DNA of 5,593 nucleotides from CAIXRL01 sp964619155 (lineage in GTDB: Bacteria; Eisenbacteria; RBG-16-71-46): positions 1 through 5,593 of the forward strand of contig CAZUEM010000210.1 in NCBI GenBank assembly GCA_964619155.1. The letters are read 5' to 3'. The notes below the pieces were generated by a model that was not told where the DNA came from, did no database searches, and worked only from the letters and a program-made list of their open reading frames with translations. Shown here in pieces: positions 1-5,300 of the stretch. Each line of letters begins with the position of its first letter. Position 1 is the first letter of the stretch. The position numbers and the translations under genes are program-made.

Positions 1-114
1 GTCGCGCCGCCGCGCCGCGCCGCCGCTCGCGCGCGCGAGCGCCGCGAGCGCGAGGCCGGCCAGCGAGCCCGGACCGGCCCAGAGGATCGCGAGCAGCGCC
101 GGCACGCCGCTCAC
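1..114 (-). CDS. Small hydrophobic protein, N-terminal 38 codons only (runs off window)
   Basis: A GTG start at 114-112 overlaps the TGA of the upstream acetyltransferase gene by 4 nt (GTGA), the classic arrangement for translational coupling. A GGAG Shine-Dalgarno (minus strand, 126-123) sits 8 nt before the start. The frame stays open for all 38 codons to the window edge. The translation starts MSGVPALLAILWAGPGSLAG and continues Leu/Ala-rich, giving one hydrophobic stretch at about residues 4-27 with W12, G14 and P15. A basic patch (RRR at residues 35-37) follows. This fits a single membrane segment with a cytoplasmic positive flank, or a signal anchor. I cannot name the family. It faintly resembles small bacterial hypothetical proteins with a W-x-x-P-x-(T/S)-L-x-G-L segment, but that is a weak impression. 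The coupling suggests co-expression with the acetyltransferase. The reading is short and GC-rich, so a spurious ORF is possible, but the overlap and ribosome-binding site argue for a real gene. Confidence 0.6.
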   Translation of the reverse strand, partial: MSGVPALLAILWAGPGSLAGLALAALARASGGAARRRD

Positions 115-935
115 TCCCCCGGCTCCGGCCGGATCGCGAGTCCCGCGATCGCCTCGCGGGCGATTCCGCGCGGCACGCCGAAGCGCGCCTCGAGCGCGTC
201 CGGGATCGCGTCCGCGCCCGGCAGCCGTTCCTCGCGCGAGGCCGCGCCCTCGAACTCGTGCAGGCGCAGGTCGCGCAGCACGAGCGAGCGGCCCGGGAAG
301 AAGCGCATGAACGTGACGCGGTTCATGAACGTGGCGTCCGGCGCGAACGAGGCGGCGACGACGCCCGCGAACTCCTCGATCCGCCGCGGCGCTGGGTTGA
401 CGTCGTAGCCGTGGCGCCGCTCGCCGTCCCAGAGGTGGTCGAGCCGCGACCGCCCCGCGGCGTCGCGCGGATGCAGCACGTAGCGCTCGCGCCCGAGCGC
501 GACCTCGTGGGCCCGCGCGAGGTCGCGCGGCAGGGGCTCGAGGAACGGCGCGCCGTAGCCGCCGTCCACCAGGTACTCGCGGCGGTCCACCCGCACGAGG
601 TTGACGAGGTGGACGTCCGGGCGCGTCATGTCGGCGCCGCACAGGGTCACGCCGTAGCCGAGCGCGGCGAGCAGCCGGTGGAAGTGGAAGTTGTTCGCGT
701 AGCAGGTGCCGCCCAGGTTCCAGCGCTCGATCGCGTCGAGGTGCTCCTCGATCGGCGGGATGCCCGCGAAGGCCGCGCGCCGGAAGCGCAGGAGCTTCGA
801 GACGTTCTCGAACGGCACGCGCCCGAGCTGCGCCTCGACCAGTTCGCGCAGCGCCGCGAGGCCCGGCGCGCGCCGCGGCACGCCGAGCACGCGCAGGTAG
901 CGCTCGAGCTGCGCGCCGGTCAGTGGATCGTTCAC
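111..935 (-). CDS. nat: Arylamine N-acetyltransferase family protein
   Basis: 274 residues, the usual length of bacterial NAT enzymes, which transfer acetyl from acetyl-CoA to arylamines or hydrazines through a cysteine intermediate in the cytoplasm. Visible family landmarks are an N-terminal helical part with L-x-x-L-x-x-x-Q and PFENVS (41-46), the active-site segment GGTCYANN (75-82) with Cys78, DVHLVNLV (107-114) with His109, and YLVDGGYG (121-128) with Asp124. These form the Cys-His-Asp triad. The His-Asp spacing of 15 matches Salmonella NAT (His107, Asp122, from memory). The C-terminal third is a looser beta-rich region, as expected. One oddity is that the usual Arg of the R-G-G-x-C motif is Leu here (L74-G75-G76-T77-C78), which marks a divergent branch, so the true acyl donor and acceptor are uncertain. 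The start is GTG at 935, supported by GGGAGG at 949-944 (minus), 8 nt upstream. The gene lies 93 nt downstream of pepD, and its stop overlaps the next gene's start. The family is secure; the substrate is unknown. Confidence 0.9.
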   Translation of the reverse strand: MNDPLTGAQLERYLRVLGVPRRAPGLAALRELVEAQLGRVPFENVSKLLRFRRAAFAGIPPIEEHLDAIERWNLGGTCYANNFHFHRLLAALGYGVTLCGADMTRPDVHLVNLVRVDRREYLVDGGYGAPFLEPLPRDLARAHEVALGRERYVLHPRDAAGRSRLDHLWDGERRHGYDVNPAPRRIEEFAGVVAASFAPDATFMNRVTFMRFFPGRSLVLRDLRLHEFEGAASREERLPGADAIPDALEARFGVPRGIAREAIAGLAIRPEPGE

Positions 936-980
936 GGGTCGTGCCTCCCACGGGCCGGCCGCGCCGGCGCGGGCGGGCTT

Positions 981-1008
981 CGGCCCGGCCGCATACGCGG
1001 CCGGGCCG
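981..1008 (-). terminator. Perfect 12-bp GC stem-loop between pepD and nat
   Basis: Arms CGGCCCGGCCGC (981-992) and GCGGCCGGGCCG (997-1008) are exact reverse complements around a 4-nt loop (ATAC on the plus strand). Every stem pair is G-C. The structure begins 20 nt after the pepD stop codon on the minus strand and ends before the nat ribosome-binding site. No run of U follows on the minus strand (AAGCCCGCCC follows), so it is not a canonical intrinsic terminator. It may be a U-tract-free terminator, an RNA 3'-end stabiliser or a transcription attenuator for nat. The structure is directly visible; the role is inferred from its position. Confidence 0.6.
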
Positions 1009-1028
1009 TCCGGAGGTTGCGATTCGCT

Positions 1029-2480
1029 CTACGCCGCCCGCTTGAGGATCGCCAGCAGGTACTCCCAGTACTTCGCGACCGCTGCGATCTCGACGCGTTC
1101 CTGCGGCGAGTGCGCGCCCTTGATCGTGGGCCCGAGCGAGACCATGTCCATGCCCGGCACCTTCTCGCCGATGATGCCGCACTCGAGGCCCGCGTGGATC
1201 GCCTCGACCTTGGGCTCGCGGCCGTAGAGGTCGCGGTAGGTGTCCACCGCCGACTTGAGGATCGCCGAGTCCATGTTCGGCTTCCATCCCGGGTAAGGGT
1301 CGGTGCCCGACACCTCGGCGCCGCCCAGCTCGAGGATCGTGCGCACCGTGACGATCATCTCGGCGAGCGCGGTCGCCACGAGGCTCCGCTGGCTCGTGGA
1401 CAGCACGAGCGCGCGCGGGCCCTGCGCGAGCACGGCGACGTTGGTCGAGGTCTCGACCAGGCCCGGGATCGCGTCGCTCATCCGCTGGACGCCGTGCGGC
1501 AGCGCCGCCAGCGTCGCGAGCACCCTGCGCTGCATCGCCCGCTTCCAGACGCGCGCGGGCCGCTTCGCCGCCGGCGCCACGACCACGTCCAGGCCCGGCT
1601 CGATCGCCGACAACTCGGCGCGGAACGCCTCGCGCAGGCAGGCCGCCACGCCGCGGGCTTCCGCCTCTTTCGCCTTCGGCAGCGAGACCACCGCCACCGC
1701 CTCGGCCGGGATCGCGTTGCGCTTGCTGCCGCCCTCGAAGCGCGCGACGCGCGCCCCCAGGTCCGCCCACTCGCGCAGCAGCCGCGCCATGAGCTTCAGG
1801 GCGTTGCCGCGCTGCGTGTGGATCTCGACGCCCGAGTGCCCGCCCTTCATGCCGGTCACGCGCACCTCGAGCGCCGCCGCGCCCTTCGGGGCCGGGTCGG
1901 CTTCGAGCTTCCAGGTGGCGAGCGAGTCCGCGCCGCCCGCGCAGCCCACGGTGAGCACGCCCTCGTCCTCGGAGTCGAGGTTGATGAGCGTGCGGCTCTC
2001 GAGCATCGCGCCGTCGAGCTCGCGCGCGCCCGTCAGGCCCGTCTCCTCGTCGGTCGTGAAGAGCAGCTCGAGCGGACCGTGCTCGAGCGAGCGGTCGGCC
2101 ATGATCGCGAGGCAGGTCGCCACCGCGATGCCGTTGTCGGCGCCGAGCGTCGTGCCGTCGGCGCCCAGCCACTCGCCGTCGCGCACCAGCGTGATCGGGT
2201 CCTTCGTGAAGTCGTGGCTCTTGCCCGGCGAGGCGACGCACACCATGTCGAGGTGTCCCTGCAGGCAGATCGGGGCGCGGCCCTCGTAGCCCGGCGACGC
2301 CGGCTTGCGGACGACGATGTTGCCTTCCCCGTCCTGCTTGTAGGAAAGCCCCAGCTCCTTCGCCACCTTCGCCACGTAGCGGCCGGCGGCGGCTTCGTTC
2401 TTCGACTCGCGGGGGATGCGGGACAGTTCGGCGAAGTACTTCCACAGGAGGGCGGGCTCGAGTCCTTCGATGGCGCTCAC
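1029..2480 (-). CDS. pepD: Aminoacyl-histidine dipeptidase (M20C, PepD / carnosinase-like)
   Basis: 483 residues, close to E. coli PepD (about 485). The family consists of cytoplasmic di-zinc metallopeptidases that cleave Xaa-His dipeptides such as carnosine and other unblocked dipeptides, for peptide turnover. All catalytic motifs are present: QGHLDMV (74-80) with metal ligand His76 and Asp78; LGADNGI (112-118) with bridging Asp115; TTDEETGLTGA (142-152) with general base Glu145 and ligand Glu146; NLDSEDEG (167-174) with Asp169; and GPTIKGAHSPQERV (450-463) with His457. Each is shifted by exactly four residues from the Vibrio PepD numbering I recall (80, 119, 150, 173, 461). The lid/dimerisation domain spans roughly 185-390 and carries GMKGGHSGVEIH (210-221) and RNAIPAEA (254-261). 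The start is GTG at 2480, with GGAG at 2491-2488 (minus), 7 nt upstream. No signal peptide is seen. The preceding gene on the strand is 124 nt away, so either its own promoter or read-through is possible. It looks intact and functional. Confidence 0.96.
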   Translation of the reverse strand: MSAIEGLEPALLWKYFAELSRIPRESKNEAAAGRYVAKVAKELGLSYKQDGEGNIVVRKPASPGYEGRAPICLQGHLDMVCVASPGKSHDFTKDPITLVRDGEWLGADGTTLGADNGIAVATCLAIMADRSLEHGPLELLFTTDEETGLTGARELDGAMLESRTLINLDSEDEGVLTVGCAGGADSLATWKLEADPAPKGAAALEVRVTGMKGGHSGVEIHTQRGNALKLMARLLREWADLGARVARFEGGSKRNAIPAEAVAVVSLPKAKEAEARGVAACLREAFRAELSAIEPGLDVVVAPAAKRPARVWKRAMQRRVLATLAALPHGVQRMSDAIPGLVETSTNVAVLAQGPRALVLSTSQRSLVATALAEMIVTVRTILELGGAEVSGTDPYPGWKPNMDSAILKSAVDTYRDLYGREPKVEAIHAGLECGIIGEKVPGMDMVSLGPTIKGAHSPQERVEIAAVAKYWEYLLAILKRAA

Positions 2481-2604
2481 GGTTCGGCTCCGGGGGTGGT
2501 CGTTGGCGTTCGGGATCGGGGGCGCGGCGGACGCCGCGTCGGCGCGCGCATGGTAGCCGATGGCACGCCGCGCGGCCCCGCCGCGCCGTTCGCCCGCGGG
2601 CGGC
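2481..2604 (-). other. Intergenic gap upstream of pepD with two GC palindromes
   Basis: This gap separates the stop of the exported repeat protein from the pepD start. Just past that stop lies the self-complementary 12-mer CGCCCGCGGGCG (2591-2602), which could fold or stall polymerase but has no following U-run. A second palindrome, CGCGGCG-ga-CGCCGCG (2523-2538), lies about 43 nt before the pepD start and would sit in its leader RNA. The only AT-containing stretch on the minus strand reads TACCAT (plus strand 2550-2555), a 4-of-6 match to a -10 box with no recognisable -35, so I do not call a promoter. In this base composition, palindromes of this size arise easily by chance. Confidence 0.35.
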
Positions 2605-5079
2605 CTACTCGATCCGCGCCACCTTTCCCGTCAGCGTGCGGCCGCCGAACGTGAGCCGGGCCAGGTAGAGCCCGCTCGGCACGCGCGCGCCGCCCTCGCC
2701 CGTGCCGTCCCAGCGCACCGCGTGTTCGCCCGGGGCGAACTCCCCGTCCGCCAGCACCCGCACCAGCCGGCCCGCCGCGTCGTAGAGCTCGAGCTTGACC
2801 GCGCCCGCCGAGGGCAGCGCGAACCGGCAGGTGGTCGCGCCGCGCGAGGGGTTGGGCGTCGCGGGCGCGAGCGCCAGCGCCGCCGGCGCGCCGCCCTCGA
2901 CCGCCAGCGTGCCCGAGGGCGAGAGCAGCGTCGCGCCGCTTTCGTTGCCGTGCGAGTCCACCGCGGTCAGCTTGTAGTAGTAGCCCGCCGCGCCCGCGTC
3001 GGCGTGCCCGGTGTCGGGCGGCGAGGCGACCAGGTTGCCCGGCCCGGGCACGAAGCCCGCCGACGTGCCGCGGTAGAGCCGGTAGTGCGCGAGGTCGGGC
3101 TCGGAGTTCGGAAGCCAGTGCAGGTACGTCGTGCCGCCCGAGTACGTGCCCGTGAACGGCTCGGGCGGAGCGGGCGCCAGGTCGTCGGTCGAGTAGGCGC
3201 TGTCGGGGTCCGAGTCCCAGTGGCGCGCGCCCCCCCAGTCCTCGGCGCGGACCATGAACAGCGTGCGCGGCGCCGAGCCCGGTACCGAGTCCTGCGCCGT
3301 CGGCGCGAGGACGCTGTAGCCCGCGAGCTGCGTCGCGTAGACGTTGCCGACCAGCTCCCAGTAGACGGTCGCGCCCGCGAGCGCCGTCGTGACGAACGCG
3401 CGCTTGCCGGGCGCTGCCCCGGCCGCGGCGACCGCCCGGCGGGCAGCGCCGCGCGCGGCCGTCGCGTCCTGCCGATCCGCGCCGCCCGCGGCCAGCACCG
3501 CCTCGCCGCGCTCGAGCGCCGCGAGCGCCGCCTGCGGCGGCACCGAGCGGTAGATCGAGTAGTTGGAGACGCCGTTCGAAGGCCACGCGTCGAGCGGACT
3601 GCGGTCCCACGAGAGCTTCACGGCCCCGCCCTGGTCGTTCGGCACGTCCTTCACGCTCGCGATGCGCGGCTGCGCGCCGAGCTGGCCCCAGCGGTCGATC
3701 TTCTGCGCGTAGCCCTGCTGCGGCGAGTCGTTGTGCTGCCAGGTGAGGATCGCGCCGCCCGCGCCGTCGGTGCAGACGCTCCGGCCCTGCACCCAGTGCG
3801 CCGTCGCGACCGCGTTGCCGTCGGCCTCGAAGCCCGGCGCGATCGAGCCGTCCGCCAGCACGCGCAGCGCGTAGAGCATCGCGGGCGAGCCCGCGCGCGT
3901 GTCGAGCCAGCCTGCGACCGCTCCGCCCGCCCCGTCCGAGACGAGGTCCACGTAGTACTGGTCGCCCCCCGCCAGCGAGAGGAACACGCCCGCGGCACCC
4001 CACTGCACCGCGCCCGCGCCGCTCACGCGCTGCGCCCAGAGGTTGTAGCCCGTGTAGTCGTAGTCCTCCCAGGCCAGCACCGCGCCACCCGAGCCGTCGG
4101 CCACGATGTCCGGGCTGAACTGCTCGTTCGCTCCGCTCGACACCTGGAGCCCGTTCGCCGGCCAGCCGGCCGCGAGCGAGCCCTGCGGCGTCAGGCGCGC
4201 GAGGCGAACCTTCGCGCCCACGCCGCGCCAGTCGGACCAGCATGCGTAAGCGCCGAACGAACCGTCGGAGGCCAGCGACGGGTAGCCCGAGATCGTGCTC
4301 AGGCCGCTCATCACCGGGTTGCCGTTGGCCGACCAGCCCGGCCGCGCCACGCCTCCCGCGCCGAGCCGCATGGCGTAGATTTCGTCGAAGCCCGAGCGCT
4401 GGTCGCGCCAGCAGACGTACGAGCCCCCGACCGTGCCGTCCGCGAGGATCGCGGGGGCCTGCTGGCTCTGCGCCGCCGTGCACACCGCCACGCCGTTCGC
4501 GGTCCAGAGCGGTGCGCCCGCGTCGTCGATCCGCTGCGCGTAGACGTCGAGGCTGCTGGCGAAGAAGTCCCGCTCGTCGTTCCAGGTGACGATCGCGCCG
4601 CCGGCGCGGTCGGAGCAGACGCGCGTGTTGTACTGGTTCTCCGTGGCCGCGCATGCGGCGACGCCGTTCGCCGTCCAGTACGCAGCGCCCGCGGCCGAGA
4701 CGCGCTGCACGTAGGCGTCCGCGTTACCCGCGCGGTAGTCATCCCAGCAGACGAGGAAGCCGCCCGCGCCGTCGGGCACGAGGCCGGTCGGGTACTGGCC
4801 GCCCGAGGCGTTGCAGATCACGATGCCGCCCGAGGGCCAGCCCGGGGCGACCATGCCCTGCGCGGTGACGTGCTGGGCGTGGAGGTTGTTGTTCTCGACC
4901 CAGACGATGAAGGCGCCGCCCTCGCCGTCCTCGGTGTTGATCATGTAGGACTGGCTGCTGGCGCTCGGCGCGAAGCGGAAGTTGACGCCGGGGTCGTTGG
5001 GCCAGCCCGCATGAGCGGAGCCGGCGGCGATCAGAGCAGCAGCGATGGCGGAGCACAACGCGGCGCGTGCGTGCGTCAT
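2605..5079 (-). CDS. Exported eight-repeat (propeller-like) protein with FN3 and FlgD/T9SS-type C-terminal domain
   Basis: 824 residues. Residues 1-24 form a Sec signal peptide (basic MTHAR, hydrophobic core, cleavage after AHA). Residues 26-470 are eight repeats of 54-57 residues. Each opens with an aromatic-x-x-(N/D)-G-like turn (W26, W81, W135, W192, W249, W306, W360, F417) and contains a D-G-x-G-G...W strand (W60, 112, 166, 224, 281, 337, 391, 447) followed by a YAQRV-like strand. Four beta strands per unit suit a beta-propeller. A fibronectin-III-like domain follows (about 471-632), with an Ala-rich insertion at 516-560, then a second one (about 640-727; YYYKLTAVDSHGNES at 700-714). The C-terminus (732-824) has PNPSRG (742-747), LYDAAGRLVRVL (765-776) and W790...PSGLYLARL (801-809). 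This is the FlgD-Ig or T9SS type A-like domain that often ends exported proteins. The ATG at 5079 has GGAGG 5 nt upstream. A surface or secreted binding role is likely, but the ligand is unknown. No protease or glycosidase motif is visible. Confidence 0.9.
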   Translation of the reverse strand: MTHARAALCSAIAAALIAAGSAHAGWPNDPGVNFRFAPSASSQSYMINTEDGEGGAFIVWVENNNLHAQHVTAQGMVAPGWPSGGIVICNASGGQYPTGLVPDGAGGFLVCWDDYRAGNADAYVQRVSAAGAAYWTANGVAACAATENQYNTRVCSDRAGGAIVTWNDERDFFASSLDVYAQRIDDAGAPLWTANGVAVCTAAQSQQAPAILADGTVGGSYVCWRDQRSGFDEIYAMRLGAGGVARPGWSANGNPVMSGLSTISGYPSLASDGSFGAYACWSDWRGVGAKVRLARLTPQGSLAAGWPANGLQVSSGANEQFSPDIVADGSGGAVLAWEDYDYTGYNLWAQRVSGAGAVQWGAAGVFLSLAGGDQYYVDLVSDGAGGAVAGWLDTRAGSPAMLYALRVLADGSIAPGFEADGNAVATAHWVQGRSVCTDGAGGAILTWQHNDSPQQGYAQKIDRWGQLGAQPRIASVKDVPNDQGGAVKLSWDRSPLDAWPSNGVSNYSIYRSVPPQAALAALERGEAVLAAGGADRQDATAARGAARRAVAAAGAAPGKRAFVTTALAGATVYWELVGNVYATQLAGYSVLAPTAQDSVPGSAPRTLFMVRAEDWGGARHWDSDPDSAYSTDDLAPAPPEPFTGTYSGGTTYLHWLPNSEPDLAHYRLYRGTSAGFVPGPGNLVASPPDTGHADAGAAGYYYKLTAVDSHGNESGATLLSPSGTLAVEGGAPAALALAPATPNPSRGATTCRFALPSAGAVKLELYDAAGRLVRVLADGEFAPGEHAVRWDGTGEGGARVPSGLYLARLTFGGRTLTGKVARIE
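3670..5004 (-). repeat. Eight tandem ~55-residue protein repeats (coding)
   Basis: This is the coding segment for residues 26-470 of the exported protein. The spacing between successive aromatic-x-x-N-G turns is 55, 54, 57, 57, 57, 54 and 57 residues. The recurring pattern is W-x-x-N-G-V, then 10-15 variable residues often containing Q, then D-G-x-G-G-A-x-x-x-W-x-D-x-R, then Y-A-Q-R-V-x-x-x-G. Units 2-4 are the most alike; units 5-8 drift (unit 8 has W-Q-H-N in place of W-x-D-x-R). The copies are divergent enough to be old duplications retained for structure, not recent slippage. Confidence 0.85.
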
Positions 5080-5084
5080 GGCGG

Positions 5085-5089
5085 CCTCC
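5085..5089 (-). promoter_or_regulatory. Ribosome binding site of the exported repeat protein
   Basis: GGAGG on the minus strand lies 5 nt before the ATG at 5079 and fixes that start. It is the downstream arm of a small inverted repeat (CCTCC-g-GGAGG on plus, 5085-5095), so the site could be partly self-paired in the mRNA. Confidence 0.7.
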
Positions 5090-5170
5090 GGGAGGATGGG
5101 AAGGTCGGCCGGCGGGGGCCCGGCGGCTGCGGAACGCCGTCCATGGTCCGCCCGCGGCCCACCCGGCGTA

Positions 5171-5204
5171 CAGGGAAATTCTGTCCATTTCCTGACGTTT
5201 CAGG
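5171..5204. repeat. Overlapping inverted repeats, possible operator
   Basis: CAGGGAAAT (5171-5179) pairs with ATTTCCTG (5187-5194) over eight base pairs with one bulged G and a 7-nt spacer. The right arm overlaps a second dyad, CCTGA (5191-5195) and TCAGG (5200-5204), with 4 nt between its arms. The two foldings compete for CCTG at 5191-5194. As DNA this looks like adjacent binding half-sites for a dimeric regulator between divergent genes. As RNA it would form alternative hairpins in the leader of the minus-strand gene. The pairing is seen directly; the function is inference. Confidence 0.4.
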
Positions 5205-5290
5205 GCGGGGCCGGGATTTCACCCTGCGTTTACGCGCGATTTGTTAGATTGCCGCCCGGCAGCACACCCCACCCTCATGGAGAGAGCTTT

Positions 5291-5296
5291 GGAGAG
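5291..5296 (+). promoter_or_regulatory. Ribosome binding site deciding the DUF2934 gene start
   Basis: GGAGAG lies here, with its GGAG core ending 6 nt before the ATG at 5301. A second in-frame ATG at 5277 would add eight residues, but the bases before it (ACCCCACCCTC) hold no Shine-Dalgarno. The 5301 start is therefore preferred. Confidence 0.7.
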
Positions 5297-5300
5297 CACG

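Larger units (their letters stand above)
5080..5300. promoter_or_regulatory. Divergent intergenic control region
   Basis: This region separates the minus-strand exported protein from the plus-strand DUF2934 gene and must hold both promoters. It is locally less GC-rich at about 5171-5250. On the plus strand, TAGATT (5245-5250) is a 4-of-6 match to a -10 box about 50 nt before the DUF2934 start, with no good -35. On the minus strand, CAGAAT (plus 5178-5183) is a comparable weak -10. Neither is strong enough to call separately. Inverted repeats at 5171-5194, 5191-5204 and 5226-5235 lie between these candidates and could be operators. There is no recognisable riboswitch and no small ORF with a convincing ribosome-binding site. 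Confidence 0.5.

Noticed and set aside
1..60. Dense CGCG/GCCGC runs resembling a simple repeat
   Set aside because: They are explained by Ala/Arg/Gly codons of the small minus-strand gene; no regular unit recurs.
953..970. Short palindromes GGCCGGCC and GCGCCGGCGC before nat
   Set aside because: Eight- to ten-base self-complementary GC words are expected by chance in this composition and have no loop or positional logic beyond the 981-1008 hairpin.
258..2654. 798-codon open frame on the plus strand
   Set aside because: It crosses the nat and pepD genes in antisense, and its His/Arg/Ala-rich translation reflects GC-skewed codon complements. Both real genes have complete catalytic motifs.
2477..4654. 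725-codon open frame on the minus strand
   Set aside because: It is in another frame within the exported protein gene. It is Arg/Gly-rich low complexity and lacks the repeat pattern seen in the true frame.
4739..5188. Minus-strand open frame starting at 5188 upstream of the exported protein
   Set aside because: It is out of frame with the signal peptide and has no ribosome-binding site, and its Arg-rich translation is typical of a shadow.
2560..5247. 895-codon open frame on the plus strand
   Set aside because: It is antisense to the exported repeat protein. Its translation is Arg/Ala-dominated with no domain, and such stop-free shadows are expected at this GC content.
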